DNA from: Bacteriovoracaceae bacterium UBA2428
GTDB lineage: Bacteria > Bdellovibrionota > UBA2428
Assembly (NCBI GenBank): GCA_002343545.1
Contig: DDRA01000151.1
Span: 347-31,017 of the forward strand
Direction: 5' to 3'
Length of the DNA stretch: 30,671 bases
The notes under the pieces were generated by a model, which did no database searches, was not told the origin of the DNA, and saw only the letters and a list, made by a program, of their open reading frames with translations. Made by a program: the position numbers and the translations under genes. This document shows positions 15,232 through 22,190 of this stretch, piece after piece (position 1 is the first letter of the stretch; each line of letters opens with the position of its first letter).

Positions 15232-16316
15232 CGCGCGTAGGCCAGCGAAAGCTCGGCCGCGATTTTCTCCGGAAGCTTGGGCAGCGCCGCGCGGGGGATG
15301 AAGAAAGTCGAGAGCTTCGTGAAGTCCTGGAAGATCTTATGCCGCTCCGTCGCCTGTTGCAGGTAGTCCGACCCCGAGGAACCGCCCGTGCCGATCTTCG
15401 TGCCGATCATCCGCTGCGCCATGAGCGCGTGGCGGTAGCGCCACTGCGTCCAAGCTTCGTCGATCTCGATGAGGCCCTGGAGAATGCGGTAGGGCCCCTG
15501 GAGCGCGGGGTAGTCCCGGTAGAGGAAAATAAAGAGCGCGGCCTGCGTGGCCGGAAAGGAGAGGCGCCACGCGCCCTGGCCCTTGAGTTCGGCGTGCTTC
15601 TTTTCGTCGAGGACGAGCTGGAAGGATCCGCGCGTGCGCTCGAGCATGTCGAGCTGCTGCTTTTGGAAGGCGGGATCGATGTCCTTGAAGCCCAGGATGA
15701 GCCCGCGATCTTTCTCGAGCATCGTTTCGACGGCGCGACGGTACTCCGCCCAGAAAGAGAAGCCTTCCGAGCTGAGGAAGGGCGTGCGCTCGAGCCAGGA
15801 TTCGAGGCGCACGAAGAGCGAGGGGGTCTTTTCGCTCGCCTCGAGCTTGGTCCGGTCCTCGGGGCTCACGCGCGCGAGGTAGCTTTGGTTGCCGAAGCTC
15901 AGGCGCTTTTCCGGAAGCAGGCCCATGAGGTTCTCGATCTGGCGGAACTGCAGGCTCTGGAATCCCGAAGCCGGGATGAGTAGGTCGCGGAAGTCGAGGA
16001 AGTCCATCGGCGTCATGGTCTCAAGGACGTCGATCTGCTGGAGCAGGAGCTTCTGCGTCTTGTGGATGCGTTCGAGGCGCGACACGCAGGCCCCGACGCG
16101 GGAGTCCTCGACCCGTTCGCTCGAGAAGATGCGCAGGACGGAATTCAGGTCGTGCAGGATCTGCTTGAACCACAGCTCGTAGACCTGGTGGATGACGATA
16201 AAGAGCATTTCGTCGTGCGCTTCGACGCCGACGCGTTCGCTTTCCGGCTTCTGCAGCTCGAGGAGCTCGCGGATCTTGAGGTAGTCGCCGTAGTAGAGGG
16301 GCGCGGAAGCTTTCAT
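15228..16316 (-). CDS. kynA: Tryptophan 2,3-dioxygenase
   Basis: 362 residues. Haem dioxygenase that opens the indole ring of L-tryptophan to N-formylkynurenine using O2. Family signatures are YYGDYLKI near residue 8, HDEMLFIVIHQVYELWFKQ at 34-52, ETMTPMDFLDFRDLL, ASGFQSLQFRQIEN, and the RHALMAQRMIGTKIGTGGSS region whose His296 is the expected proximal haem ligand. All are intact. It is the first gene of a coupled pair with a kynureninase-like enzyme. The promoter is TTGCCT, 18 bp, TAACTT, with the -10 six bases from the ATG and no Shine-Dalgarno, pointing to a leaderless mRNA. Confidence 0.97.
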   Translation of the reverse strand: MKASAPLYYGDYLKIRELLELQKPESERVGVEAHDEMLFIVIHQVYELWFKQILHDLNSVLRIFSSERVEDSRVGACVSRLERIHKTQKLLLQQIDVLETMTPMDFLDFRDLLIPASGFQSLQFRQIENLMGLLPEKRLSFGNQSYLARVSPEDRTKLEASEKTPSLFVRLESWLERTPFLSSEGFSFWAEYRRAVETMLEKDRGLILGFKDIDPAFQKQQLDMLERTRGSFQLVLDEKKHAELKGQGAWRLSFPATQAALFIFLYRDYPALQGPYRILQGLIEIDEAWTQWRYRHALMAQRMIGTKIGTGGSSGSDYLQQATERHKIFQDFTKLSTFFIPRAALPKLPEKIAAELSLAYAR

Positions 16317-16322
16317 GCGCCC

Positions 16323-16352
16323 AAGTTAGTCGCTACCCCCGAGGAAAGGCAA
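16323..16352 (-). promoter_or_regulatory. Promoter of kynA
   Basis: On the leftward strand TTGCCT (16352-16347), an 18-bp spacer and TAACTT (16328-16323). The -10 ends six bases before the kynA ATG. Confidence 0.5.
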
Positions 16353-16358
16353 GCGAGC

Positions 16359-16943
16359 TCAGGGACTCGAGCGCGAAGCTCCCTCGAAGCGGCGGAGGCG
16401 CTCGCGGTAGCCTTCGAGGTTCTCGGGGCCGCTCCCCCGGGGGGCGCTCGGGGAGGATAAGCGCAGGATCTCGACTTGGCCGCCGAAGGCCGCGCGCAGG
16501 TCGCGCACGCGAAAGCGGCTACCGTCGACCGCGGCCGCGTTGAGGATCTGGATGCAGTTCACGTGCGAAACGAGGTCGTTCGGTTCGAAGCGAAGGGTCG
16601 CCGATCCGTAGCCGCCGTCGCCGCGGATCTCGCTGAGCGGAATCGAATGCCCGGCCGGCACCGTCACGGCGCGATCGAGGAGCACCGAGGCGGCGCGCGT
16701 GACCCCGCAGGCGAAGGTCGAGTAATCGAAGTGGGGCGCGTCGCGATCGGGGAAGGCGCGCCCGTTCTGCGCCCCCATCGTGGTGACCCGCGGTCGGATC
16801 GTGATCGCGGCGTGGAAATAGGCACGATCGCCGGCCCTCACGTCGAGGAGCGGCGTATCGTCGGGAAGCCTCGCCCAAGACTGCGCCGAAGCGTCGACCG
16901 AGAGAAGCGCCACAAGAACTCCGAGCTTTCCGGTGAGCGCCAT
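16359..16943 (-). CDS. Secreted protein of unknown function
   Basis: 194 residues with an N-terminal signal peptide (MALTGKLGVLVALLSVDASAQ, cleaved at the ASA site). The mature part looks beta-rich, with an exported-protein cysteine pair (FACGVT and VNCIQI). The C-terminus is polar and Arg/Ser-rich. It starts nine bases after the DUF2239 stop on the same strand, so it may be co-transcribed with it. TAAGAT at 16950-16955, six bases before the ATG, could instead provide its own leaderless promoter. No family recognised. Confidence 0.75.
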   Translation of the reverse strand: MALTGKLGVLVALLSVDASAQSWARLPDDTPLLDVRAGDRAYFHAAITIRPRVTTMGAQNGRAFPDRDAPHFDYSTFACGVTRAASVLLDRAVTVPAGHSIPLSEIRGDGGYGSATLRFEPNDLVSHVNCIQILNAAAVDGSRFRVRDLRAAFGGQVEILRLSSPSAPRGSGPENLEGYRERLRRFEGASRSSP

Positions 16944-16952
16944 GCCTCGATC

Positions 16953-17534
16953 TTACTTGGCTTCGAGGTGCGGGGCCGCGAGTTTTTTGGCGTGGTCGCG
17001 GACGTCGCGGGGCCAGAGCTCGACGATCGTGTCGAACTTCTTGCCGTCGCGCTTGTAGAAAGCGCGCAGGGCTTCTTCGTAGAGCGGCAAGTCGCCCGCC
17101 ATCACGGAAAGAAAACGGTAGGCCGCTTCCTGCGCGAGTCGCGCCTCGTCCTGGGGGCGTCGCAGTTTGCTCGCTTCTTCGACGAGTTTTCGGAGCGTCG
17201 AAGAGGCGCCGCCCGGCTGCGTGGCGAGCCAATCCCAGTGCCGTGGGAGCAAGCCGACTTCCTTCGAGACGACCCCGAGCTTCGGGCGTCCCGGGCCGTT
17301 GCGCTCGGGGCTCGGCCCTTCGGGCGCTTCGATTCGGCCTCGGACCTCTTCCACGGATCCACGCAGGTCGACTTCGATCGTCATGCCGCTGCGATCATCG
17401 AAGATGAGCGGCGTCGCGGCCGCGTCCTGGTCAAGCCAACGCCGAACGGCACCGGCGACTTCGACGATCCCGCCGCTCGCGATTTTGTGGGGGCCCGCGA
17501 AGGCCGTGCAGATTTGGTTGGGAGAGGCTTTCAT
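16953..17534 (-). CDS. DUF2239 family protein
   Basis: 193 residues. The DUF2239 hallmark GRPKLGVVSKEVGLLPRHWD near the middle, followed by WLATQPGGASSTLRKLVEEA, is complete, and the C-terminus WPRDVRDHAKKLA also fits. The function is unknown; the GRPKLG stretch followed by a helix-rich half suggests nucleic-acid contact, which is an inference. The ATG at 17534 is chosen because a good promoter (TTGATA, 16 bp, CATAAT) ends seven bases before it, and an upstream in-frame extension would read through that promoter. The promoter is embedded in an inverted repeat, so expression is probably regulated. Confidence 0.85.
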   Translation of the reverse strand: MKASPNQICTAFAGPHKIASGGIVEVAGAVRRWLDQDAAATPLIFDDRSGMTIEVDLRGSVEEVRGRIEAPEGPSPERNGPGRPKLGVVSKEVGLLPRHWDWLATQPGGASSTLRKLVEEASKLRRPQDEARLAQEAAYRFLSVMAGDLPLYEEALRAFYKRDGKKFDTIVELWPRDVRDHAKKLAAPHLEAK

Positions 17535-17541
17535 GAATCTA

Positions 17542-17580
17542 ATTATGCCTGGGTTTAATTTTTTATCAATTAAAACCTGG
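17542..17580 (-). promoter_or_regulatory. Promoter of DUF2239 gene embedded in an inverted repeat
   Basis: On the leftward strand TTGATA (17569-17564), a 16-bp spacer and CATAAT (17547-17542), then seven bases to the ATG. An inverted repeat at 17548-17580, with 13-base arms matching at 11 positions (CCTGGGTTTAATT and AATTAAAACCTGG), covers the -35 box and the whole spacer, a repressor-like arrangement. The block is much more AT-rich than its surroundings. Confidence 0.6.
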
Positions 17581-17633
17581 TAAAAATAGAATTCAAAAAA
17601 CACCGGATGAATTTAGGGCCTCCGCGCTGCTTT

Positions 17634-17777
17634 AACTGTGCGCCGTTAAGAGGGGACTGAAAGGCCGGGTTTCCGGGCGTACGCGGCCCTAAGAAAGCGC
17701 CGGAGTTCGGTGCTTTTACTAAGAGCTTGTTTTATTAGAGAAAAACCTCAAAAAACCCCTCTTAAGGGCGCACAGTT
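17634..17777. repeat. 144-bp element with 22-bp terminal inverted repeats (structured RNA or MITE candidate)
   Basis: The arms 17634-17655 and 17756-17777 are inverted copies matching at 21 of 22 positions (beginning AACTGTGCGCC, ending TTAAGAGGGG). Inside are a GGCCG/CGGCC stem and a perfect nine-base stem AAAGCGCCG/CGGTGCTTT (one G-U pair, loop GAGTT). Together they would make a multi-branched RNA closed by a long P1 helix. It is AT-richer than its neighbours and contains no gene. No target-site duplication is obvious. Read leftward, CCCT/AGGG plus six T at 17750-17768 could also end the upstream lipoprotein transcript. No known RNA family is recognised. Confidence 0.7.
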
Positions 17778-17780
17778 GGT

Positions 17781-18383
17781 CTAAGGTTGTGCCTTGAAGC
17801 GGACGCCTTGGGAGAGGGGCGAGTTTCCGAAGGCTTGAACCTCTCCTTCCGTGGGCATGGTGAAGTAGGGGCCGGACTCGCCGTCCGCGAAGTCGACGTC
17901 GAGCATGTAATCGTTGCCGTCACGTACGCCCGTGATGAAGAAAGTCTGCGGCTCGTCGTCCTCGACCGCGGGGTCTTCTTGCACGAACTTGAAGACGAGC
18001 ACGTTGCCGAGGCTCTTCTCGTAGGTGATGACGAGGTTCACGCTTCCTTCCAGCGCCGGAGGATCGCTGCAGTCTTCGTCGAGGTAGAGCTTGAAGTCGT
18101 TCGTGCCGATGCCCTTCTCGTCGAAGCGCATCTCGGCCATCGTATAGACGGGAGCGCCGAAGCCCTCGCTCGCGGATTTGTTCAGGAAGCAACGCTGCCC
18201 GACGTAGTGCCCCGCGCGAAGGGGCGTGGCGGACGGCAGGGTGTCTTCGATGGGGCCCCCGGGTGGGTCTTCGACGGGGGGAGGCGTCTCGCCGATCGTC
18301 GTGGGCGGAACGATGTTGCGGATGTCTCCCGAGCAGGCCGCGAGACCGCTCAAGGTCAAAGCGAAGAAAATCGAGGGTTTCAT
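17781..18383 (-). CDS. Lipoprotein of unknown function
   Basis: 200 residues. A lipoprotein signal with lipobox LAAC (MKPSIFFALTLSGLAAC) is followed by a proline-rich linker (PPPVEDPPGGP). The mature domain looks beta-rich and acidic, with two cysteines (GQRCFL and DEDCSD) that could pair. AAGGAGG lies nine bases before this ATG, fixing the start; a longer frame upstream lacks such a signal. The stop codon is three bases from the 144-bp inverted-repeat element. No family recognised; envelope location is the only firm inference. Confidence 0.82.
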   Translation of the reverse strand: MKPSIFFALTLSGLAACSGDIRNIVPPTTIGETPPPVEDPPGGPIEDTLPSATPLRAGHYVGQRCFLNKSASEGFGAPVYTMAEMRFDEKGIGTNDFKLYLDEDCSDPPALEGSVNLVITYEKSLGNVLVFKFVQEDPAVEDDEPQTFFITGVRDGNDYMLDVDFADGESGPYFTMPTEGEVQAFGNSPLSQGVRFKAQP

Positions 18384-18521
18384 TCGGGGTAGCCTCCTTG
18401 CTCTCCCTTCCGACACGGCGCACGCGCGCTCGGGTTAGCGTCGAGTGAAATTTTGGCCCGCGGCCCTGGATTTTTCGCGTGGGACGACGACGTCTATGCC
18501 GTCGCGGCCTAGGCTGGCGAA

Positions 18522-18779
18522 ATGTCGGAAAAAGCGCCGCCCGTCGAGATTCCGCCCGAAGCCGTCAGCCCCGACGCGCTCGAAAGCATTCTGGAGTCTT
18601 TCGTGCTGCGCGAAGGGACGGACTACGGTGCCCGAGAAGTCACCTTCGAAAGCAAGGTCGAGTCGTTGCGCCGGCAACTCGCGGCGGGAGAGCTCAAGCT
18701 CGTCTACGATCCCGATTCGGAAAGCGTCACCCTGCTGACCGCGCAAGAGTGGCGTCGCCTTCGTTCTCCGCTTGAATGA
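18522..18779 (+). CDS. yheU: YheU family protein (UPF0270)
   Basis: 85 residues, the usual small size of YheU. Diagnostic segments are LSPDALESILESFVLREG-like (here SPDALESILESFVLREG), GTDYGAREVTFESKVESL and LVYDPDSESV. The function is not established. TAGGCT at 18510-18515 ends six bases before the ATG with no Shine-Dalgarno, the leaderless pattern. The dinB start codon follows 30 bases after its stop, with a 14-bp perfect palindrome between, so yheU and dinB may form a transcript or be separately controlled. Confidence 0.92.
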   Translation: MSEKAPPVEIPPEAVSPDALESILESFVLREGTDYGAREVTFESKVESLRRQLAAGELKLVYDPDSESVTLLTAQEWRRLRSPLE

Positions 18780-18793
18780 CATACGATCGTATG
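18780..18793. promoter_or_regulatory. Perfect 14-bp palindrome before dinB, candidate LexA/SOS box
   Basis: CATACGATCGTATG is fully palindromic, touches the last base of the yheU stop codon and lies 16 bases before the dinB GTG. DinB genes are commonly LexA-controlled, and LexA boxes are palindromes whose sequence varies between phyla. The form ATAC-N4-GTAT is not a standard box I can name, so this is a candidate only. Confidence 0.45.
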
Positions 18794-18809
18794 GCACCCT
18801 GTCTTTCGG

Positions 18810-19883
18810 GTGTCTACCGCGAGAAAAGTCATTCACGTCGATATGGACTGCTTCTACGCGGCCGTCGAAGTGAAGCATCACCCGGAACTTCGCGGGAAGC
18901 CGCTCGGGATCGGCGGACCGCCGGATTCCCGCAGCGTGCTTTGTACCGCGAGTTACGAGGCCCGCAAGTTCGGCGTGCGTTCGGCCATGCCTTCGTCGCA
19001 GGCCGTGAGGCTTTGCCCGCAGCTCATCCTCAAGCGCCCGAACTTCGAGCTCTACCGACGCGAGACCCAGGCGATTCGTGAGATATTCTCCCGTTTCACC
19101 TCACGCATCGAACCGCTTTCCTTGGACGAAGCTTACCTCGACGTGACGGACGCTCCGCATTTCGACGGAAGCGCGACGCGCATCGCCGCCGAGATCCGCC
19201 GGCTCATTCGCGCGGAGTGCGGGCTGACGGCCTCGGCGGGCGTGGCGCCGAACAAGTTTCTCGCCAAGGTCGCGAGCGATTGGCGCAAGCCCGACGGTCT
19301 CTTTGTGGTGAGGCCCGAGGAAGTCGCGGCTTTCGTGAAGACGCTGCCCGTCGAGAAAATCTTCGGCGTGGGGAGAGTCACGGCCGAGCGCTTGCACCGT
19401 TTGGGCTGGCGGACTTGCGGAGATCTGCAGTTGGCTTCGAGGGAGCATCTCGCGGAAGAGTTCGGTTCGCGCGGAGAGTCGCTTTACGGATTGGCCCGGG
19501 GCGAGGATCGTCGCGAGGTCGAGGCCCGTTCGGAACGGAAATCCTTGAGCGTGGAAGAAACCTTCGAGCGCGATTTGCCGACGCTCGAAGAGGGCTTGCG
19601 CGCACTGCCCGAGCTCTACGCGGATTGGGAGCGGCGAATGACGCGCGCGAAGGCCTTCGATCGGCTGCGCGGCTTCGTCGTGAAGATCAAATTCTTCGAT
19701 TTCCGCACGACGACCTGCGAAGTCGCGTGCGCCATGCGTCCACGCGCGCGGGACTTCGTCGAGCTCCTGCGGGAAGCTTGGGGCCGGCGTCCCGTTCCTT
19801 TTCGTTTGATCGGGATCGGCGCGCGTCTCGGCGGCGACGAGACTTCGGACGAAGCCCCCCTTCAGCTCTCCTTCGCTTGGTAG
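18810..19883 (+). CDS. dinB: DNA polymerase IV (Y-family translesion polymerase)
   Basis: 357 residues, normal Pol IV length. Y-family catalytic motifs are VDMDCFYAAVE near residues 10-20 (first metal-binding Asp) and SLDEAYLDVT near residue 104 (paired acidic residues). SAGVAPNKFLAKVASDWRKP, the helix-hairpin-helix segment KIFGVGRVTAERL and the little-finger domain follow. The C-terminus LQLSFAW carries a QLSF-type sliding-clamp-binding motif. It copies past damaged bases with low fidelity. The start is a GTG; no in-frame ATG precedes the VDMDCF motif and no good ribosome binding site is visible. A palindrome upstream may be its SOS operator. Confidence 0.95.
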   Translation: MSTARKVIHVDMDCFYAAVEVKHHPELRGKPLGIGGPPDSRSVLCTASYEARKFGVRSAMPSSQAVRLCPQLILKRPNFELYRRETQAIREIFSRFTSRIEPLSLDEAYLDVTDAPHFDGSATRIAAEIRRLIRAECGLTASAGVAPNKFLAKVASDWRKPDGLFVVRPEEVAAFVKTLPVEKIFGVGRVTAERLHRLGWRTCGDLQLASREHLAEEFGSRGESLYGLARGEDRREVEARSERKSLSVEETFERDLPTLEEGLRALPELYADWERRMTRAKAFDRLRGFVVKIKFFDFRTTTCEVACAMRPRARDFVELLREAWGRRPVPFRLIGIGARLGGDETSDEAPLQLSFAW

Positions 19884-19892
19884 GGAGAGGCT

Positions 19893-20672
19893 CTAGAGGG
19901 CCTCTTCGAAGAAAGCGTGGAGCGCCTTGAAGGAGCGAGCTTCGGCGACGGGATCGTAAGCGGAGCCCTTCGATACGTCCTTGCCGGCCTCGGGGTTCGT
20001 GAAGCTATGCACGGCGCCCGAATAGGCGATGAATTGGTAGTCGACCTTGGCTTCGGCCATTTCCTTTTGGAAGGCCGAGATGTCTTCGGGCTTCACGAAA
20101 GGATCGATCGCGCCGTGCAAGACGAGAAGCTTGGCTTTGATCTGCTTGGCGTCTTCGGGCGTCGGCGAATCCAGGTTGCCGTGAAAGCTCGCGGCCGCCC
20201 GGATCTCCGCGCCCCCGCGGGCGAGTTCGAGCGCCGTCGTGCCGCCGAAGCAGAATCCGATCGCGGCGATGCGCTTGGGGTCGACGTTCTTTTCTTGCCG
20301 GAGGCGAAGAAGCGCCGCCTCGGCGCGCTTGCGTAATTTCTTGCGATCCGCCTTGTATTCGCCGGCCAGCTTTCCGGCGGCCTTCGCGTCGGCGGGCCGC
20401 ACGCCCTTACCGTAGATATCCGCCGCGAACGCGACGTAGCCCTTGCCGGCGAGTTCCCGCGCGCGGCGCTCGACGTACGGGCCCACGCCCATCCAGTCGT
20501 GCACGACGAGAACGCCCGGCGAGGGCAGGGTTTTCGCGTCGTCGTAGGCGAGGTAGCCTTCGAGCGTGACGTTCCCGTCACGATACTCCACCCGACGCGT
20601 CCGAACTTCGCCATGGCTAGGCGAGCTCAGGGCGCCGACGAGGGCGAGAGCGACGATCCCGACCCGTCTCAT
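19893..20672 (-). CDS. Dienelactone hydrolase family protein, exported
   Basis: 259 residues with an N-terminal signal peptide (MRRVGIVALALVGALSSPSHG), so it acts in the envelope unlike classical cytoplasmic dienelactone hydrolases. Alpha/beta-hydrolase fold: nucleophile Cys141 in GFCFGG, acid Asp190 in HGAIDPFV and base His222 in AVHSF form a complete triad. VVHDWMGVG near residue 57 provides the oxyanion region. The substrate is unknown. The ATG shares a base with the stop codon of the upstream lipocalin gene (TAATG), so the pair is coupled. The dinB gene converges on it with a nine-base gap. Confidence 0.9.
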   Translation of the reverse strand: MRRVGIVALALVGALSSPSHGEVRTRRVEYRDGNVTLEGYLAYDDAKTLPSPGVLVVHDWMGVGPYVERRARELAGKGYVAFAADIYGKGVRPADAKAAGKLAGEYKADRKKLRKRAEAALLRLRQEKNVDPKRIAAIGFCFGGTTALELARGGAEIRAAASFHGNLDSPTPEDAKQIKAKLLVLHGAIDPFVKPEDISAFQKEMAEAKVDYQFIAYSGAVHSFTNPEAGKDVSKGSAYDPVAEARSFKALHAFFEEAL

Positions 20673-21274
20673 TAAGGACGCCTCGGGTCGGCGAACTGCT
20701 CGCGTCGGTATCCTTTGGACTCGGCCAAAGCGAGGATCTCGTCGAGAGTCGCTTCGGCGAGCTGCGGCTCACGCGACAAGATCCATCCGAAGTTCAGGCG
20801 AGGGGATCCGACGAGGGCCCAAGCGTAGAGGCCGTTCTTATTCGTCGGGCCCAAGCCCAGGATCCAGTAGTCGCCGTCGCCGATGCCGAGCGTGCGCAGA
20901 AGCCCGACGCCCGTGAAGTTCACCTTGAGTTTGGCGCCGCCGCTTTTGTCGACGATGCGCGCGATCGCGATGGCCACGTCTTTGACGACTTCGCCGTTCG
21001 GCTTCTCGCGGTAGCAGGTGTTCTTGACGTCGACCTTGCCGTCGCCGCGGAGGGCGTACTCGGCGGTCGTGTTGAAGCAGGCGCTCGCCTCTTCGGGGTG
21101 ATCGTCCTGGAACGAGTTCGGCAGCCGACGCAGCTCGTGCCAAGTTCCCAGGTAACGGTCGAGTTCGACTTGGGAAACGGTCGGGGGCGCGGGGCGTCCC
21201 GAAGCGGCGGCTTCCGCGCGGTCCGGCGCGACGAGGGCGCATCCGAGGAAGAGCAAAACGAAAAAGTTCTTCAT
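20672..21274 (-). CDS. Lipocalin family protein (Blc-like), exported
   Basis: 200 residues. A signal peptide (MKNFFVLLFLGCALVAPDRAEA, no convincing lipobox) is followed by the lipocalin signature YLGTWHELRRLPNSFQ, with the invariant GxW. A disulfide-type cysteine pair (SACFNT and KNTCYRE) and YWILGLGPTNKNGLYAWALVGSP with GWILSREPQL, typical of bacterial lipocalins, follow. It probably binds fatty acids or lysophospholipids in the envelope. AAGGAG precedes the ATG at normal spacing. It is coupled to the downstream dienelactone hydrolase, suggesting a joint role in lipid or lactone turnover, which is inference. Confidence 0.9.
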   Translation of the reverse strand: MKNFFVLLFLGCALVAPDRAEAAASGRPAPPTVSQVELDRYLGTWHELRRLPNSFQDDHPEEASACFNTTAEYALRGDGKVDVKNTCYREKPNGEVVKDVAIAIARIVDKSGGAKLKVNFTGVGLLRTLGIGDGDYWILGLGPTNKNGLYAWALVGSPRLNFGWILSREPQLAEATLDEILALAESKGYRREQFADPRRP

Positions 21275-21301
21275 GGGGTCTCCTTAGGTTACGGGGTCAC
21301 G

Positions 21302-22117
21302 CTAATCCGGCGCCTGGGCGTTTTTCGAATGGAGATTCGGTAATATCTCGGCGCCGACCGGAGGGGCTTCCGAGCGCTGCTTTTCCTCGAGCGCCCGGGC
21401 GCGTCGGGCCTTGCGCGCGGCGTAGCCGCCGGCGTGGCGCGAAGGGCCGGGTCGGGAACGGTGCTCGAGCTGACGGGCGACCATCGCGTCGAAGACGTCG
21501 AGCAGGTGCCGGATCGGCGCGGGCTTCGACGTTTTCGCTTCGAGCAGGCGCAGGATCTCGTGCACGGCTTCGAGACTCGAAAGGCAGTGCGCCTGCGGCT
21601 GCTTACGGACGATGAAGCGCGAAGTCTGTTGTGTCGTGAAAGAAACGCGCGGCAACTTCTGAAGGCGCGGCGAATAGAGAAGCATCTTGCGGGCGTTGTG
21701 CCAGGTCGCGTCCAGCACGATCACGGCCAGCTCCCGCCCGGGCGGCGCCAGCTCAAAGCGTTCCCGCTCCGTCATCGTCGTCAAGTTCCGGCTCTTGGGG
21801 CCGGGGTACAGGAGCACGGGGTAAAGCTTGGGGTCCGCGAGCAGCTCGCCGAGCTCATCGTGCCGCTCGAAGTCCGCGCTGACCCACAGCTTCGAGTTCG
21901 ACAGGCAGAGGTGCGCCATGCGTCCGGTCCCGATCGGGTGCTTGGCTTCGAGGGGGTGCATGAGGATAACGATGCGGGGCGAACTGTCGAAGGGGCGGAG
22001 CGTCGCACAGTAGCAGCTGACCGGAGGCTTTCGGCAAGCGACGCAGGGAATTCGCTGGCGCTCGGCGCTCGTCGGCGCGGCCTTGCGTTCGAGGTAGCGC
22101 GCCAGGGTCATCTTCAT
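21302..22117 (-). CDS. DTW-domain tRNA-uridine aminocarboxypropyltransferase (TapT/YfiP-like)
   Basis: 271 residues. Zinc-type cysteines occur early (C25VAC28 and C35YC37), followed by HPLEAKHPIGTGRMAHLCL and the family-naming DxTW motif as DATW at 136-139. QTSRFIVRKQPQAHCLSSLEA near residue 170 also fits. DTW enzymes use S-adenosylmethionine to make acp3U in tRNA. A basic, low-complexity C-terminal tail of about 60 residues follows the domain and may help bind RNA. The start is the ATG at 22117: TATATT lies eight bases before it and no Shine-Dalgarno exists. A longer open frame upstream would collide with the divergent gene. Confidence 0.88.
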   Translation of the reverse strand: MKMTLARYLERKAAPTSAERQRIPCVACRKPPVSCYCATLRPFDSSPRIVILMHPLEAKHPIGTGRMAHLCLSNSKLWVSADFERHDELGELLADPKLYPVLLYPGPKSRNLTTMTERERFELAPPGRELAVIVLDATWHNARKMLLYSPRLQKLPRVSFTTQQTSRFIVRKQPQAHCLSSLEAVHEILRLLEAKTSKPAPIRHLLDVFDAMVARQLEHRSRPGPSRHAGGYAARKARRARALEEKQRSEAPPVGAEILPNLHSKNAQAPD

Positions 22118-22190
22118 CGACGACGAATATAGCCAGAAAGGCGAGCCGCGCAACGCTCCCGTGCGGCGGGACCCGTGGTAGAACGGAAAC

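Noticed and set aside
17634..17777. 6S RNA or SRP RNA as an explanation of the structured element
   Set aside because: It lacks the 6S central bubble layout and the SRP GGAAG/GCAG core motifs, and the closing helix is too regular.
19886..19905. Six-base stem AGAGGC/GCCTCT between dinB and the hydrolase gene
   Set aside because: Short stem, no T run, and it overlaps the coding end; not enough to call a terminator.
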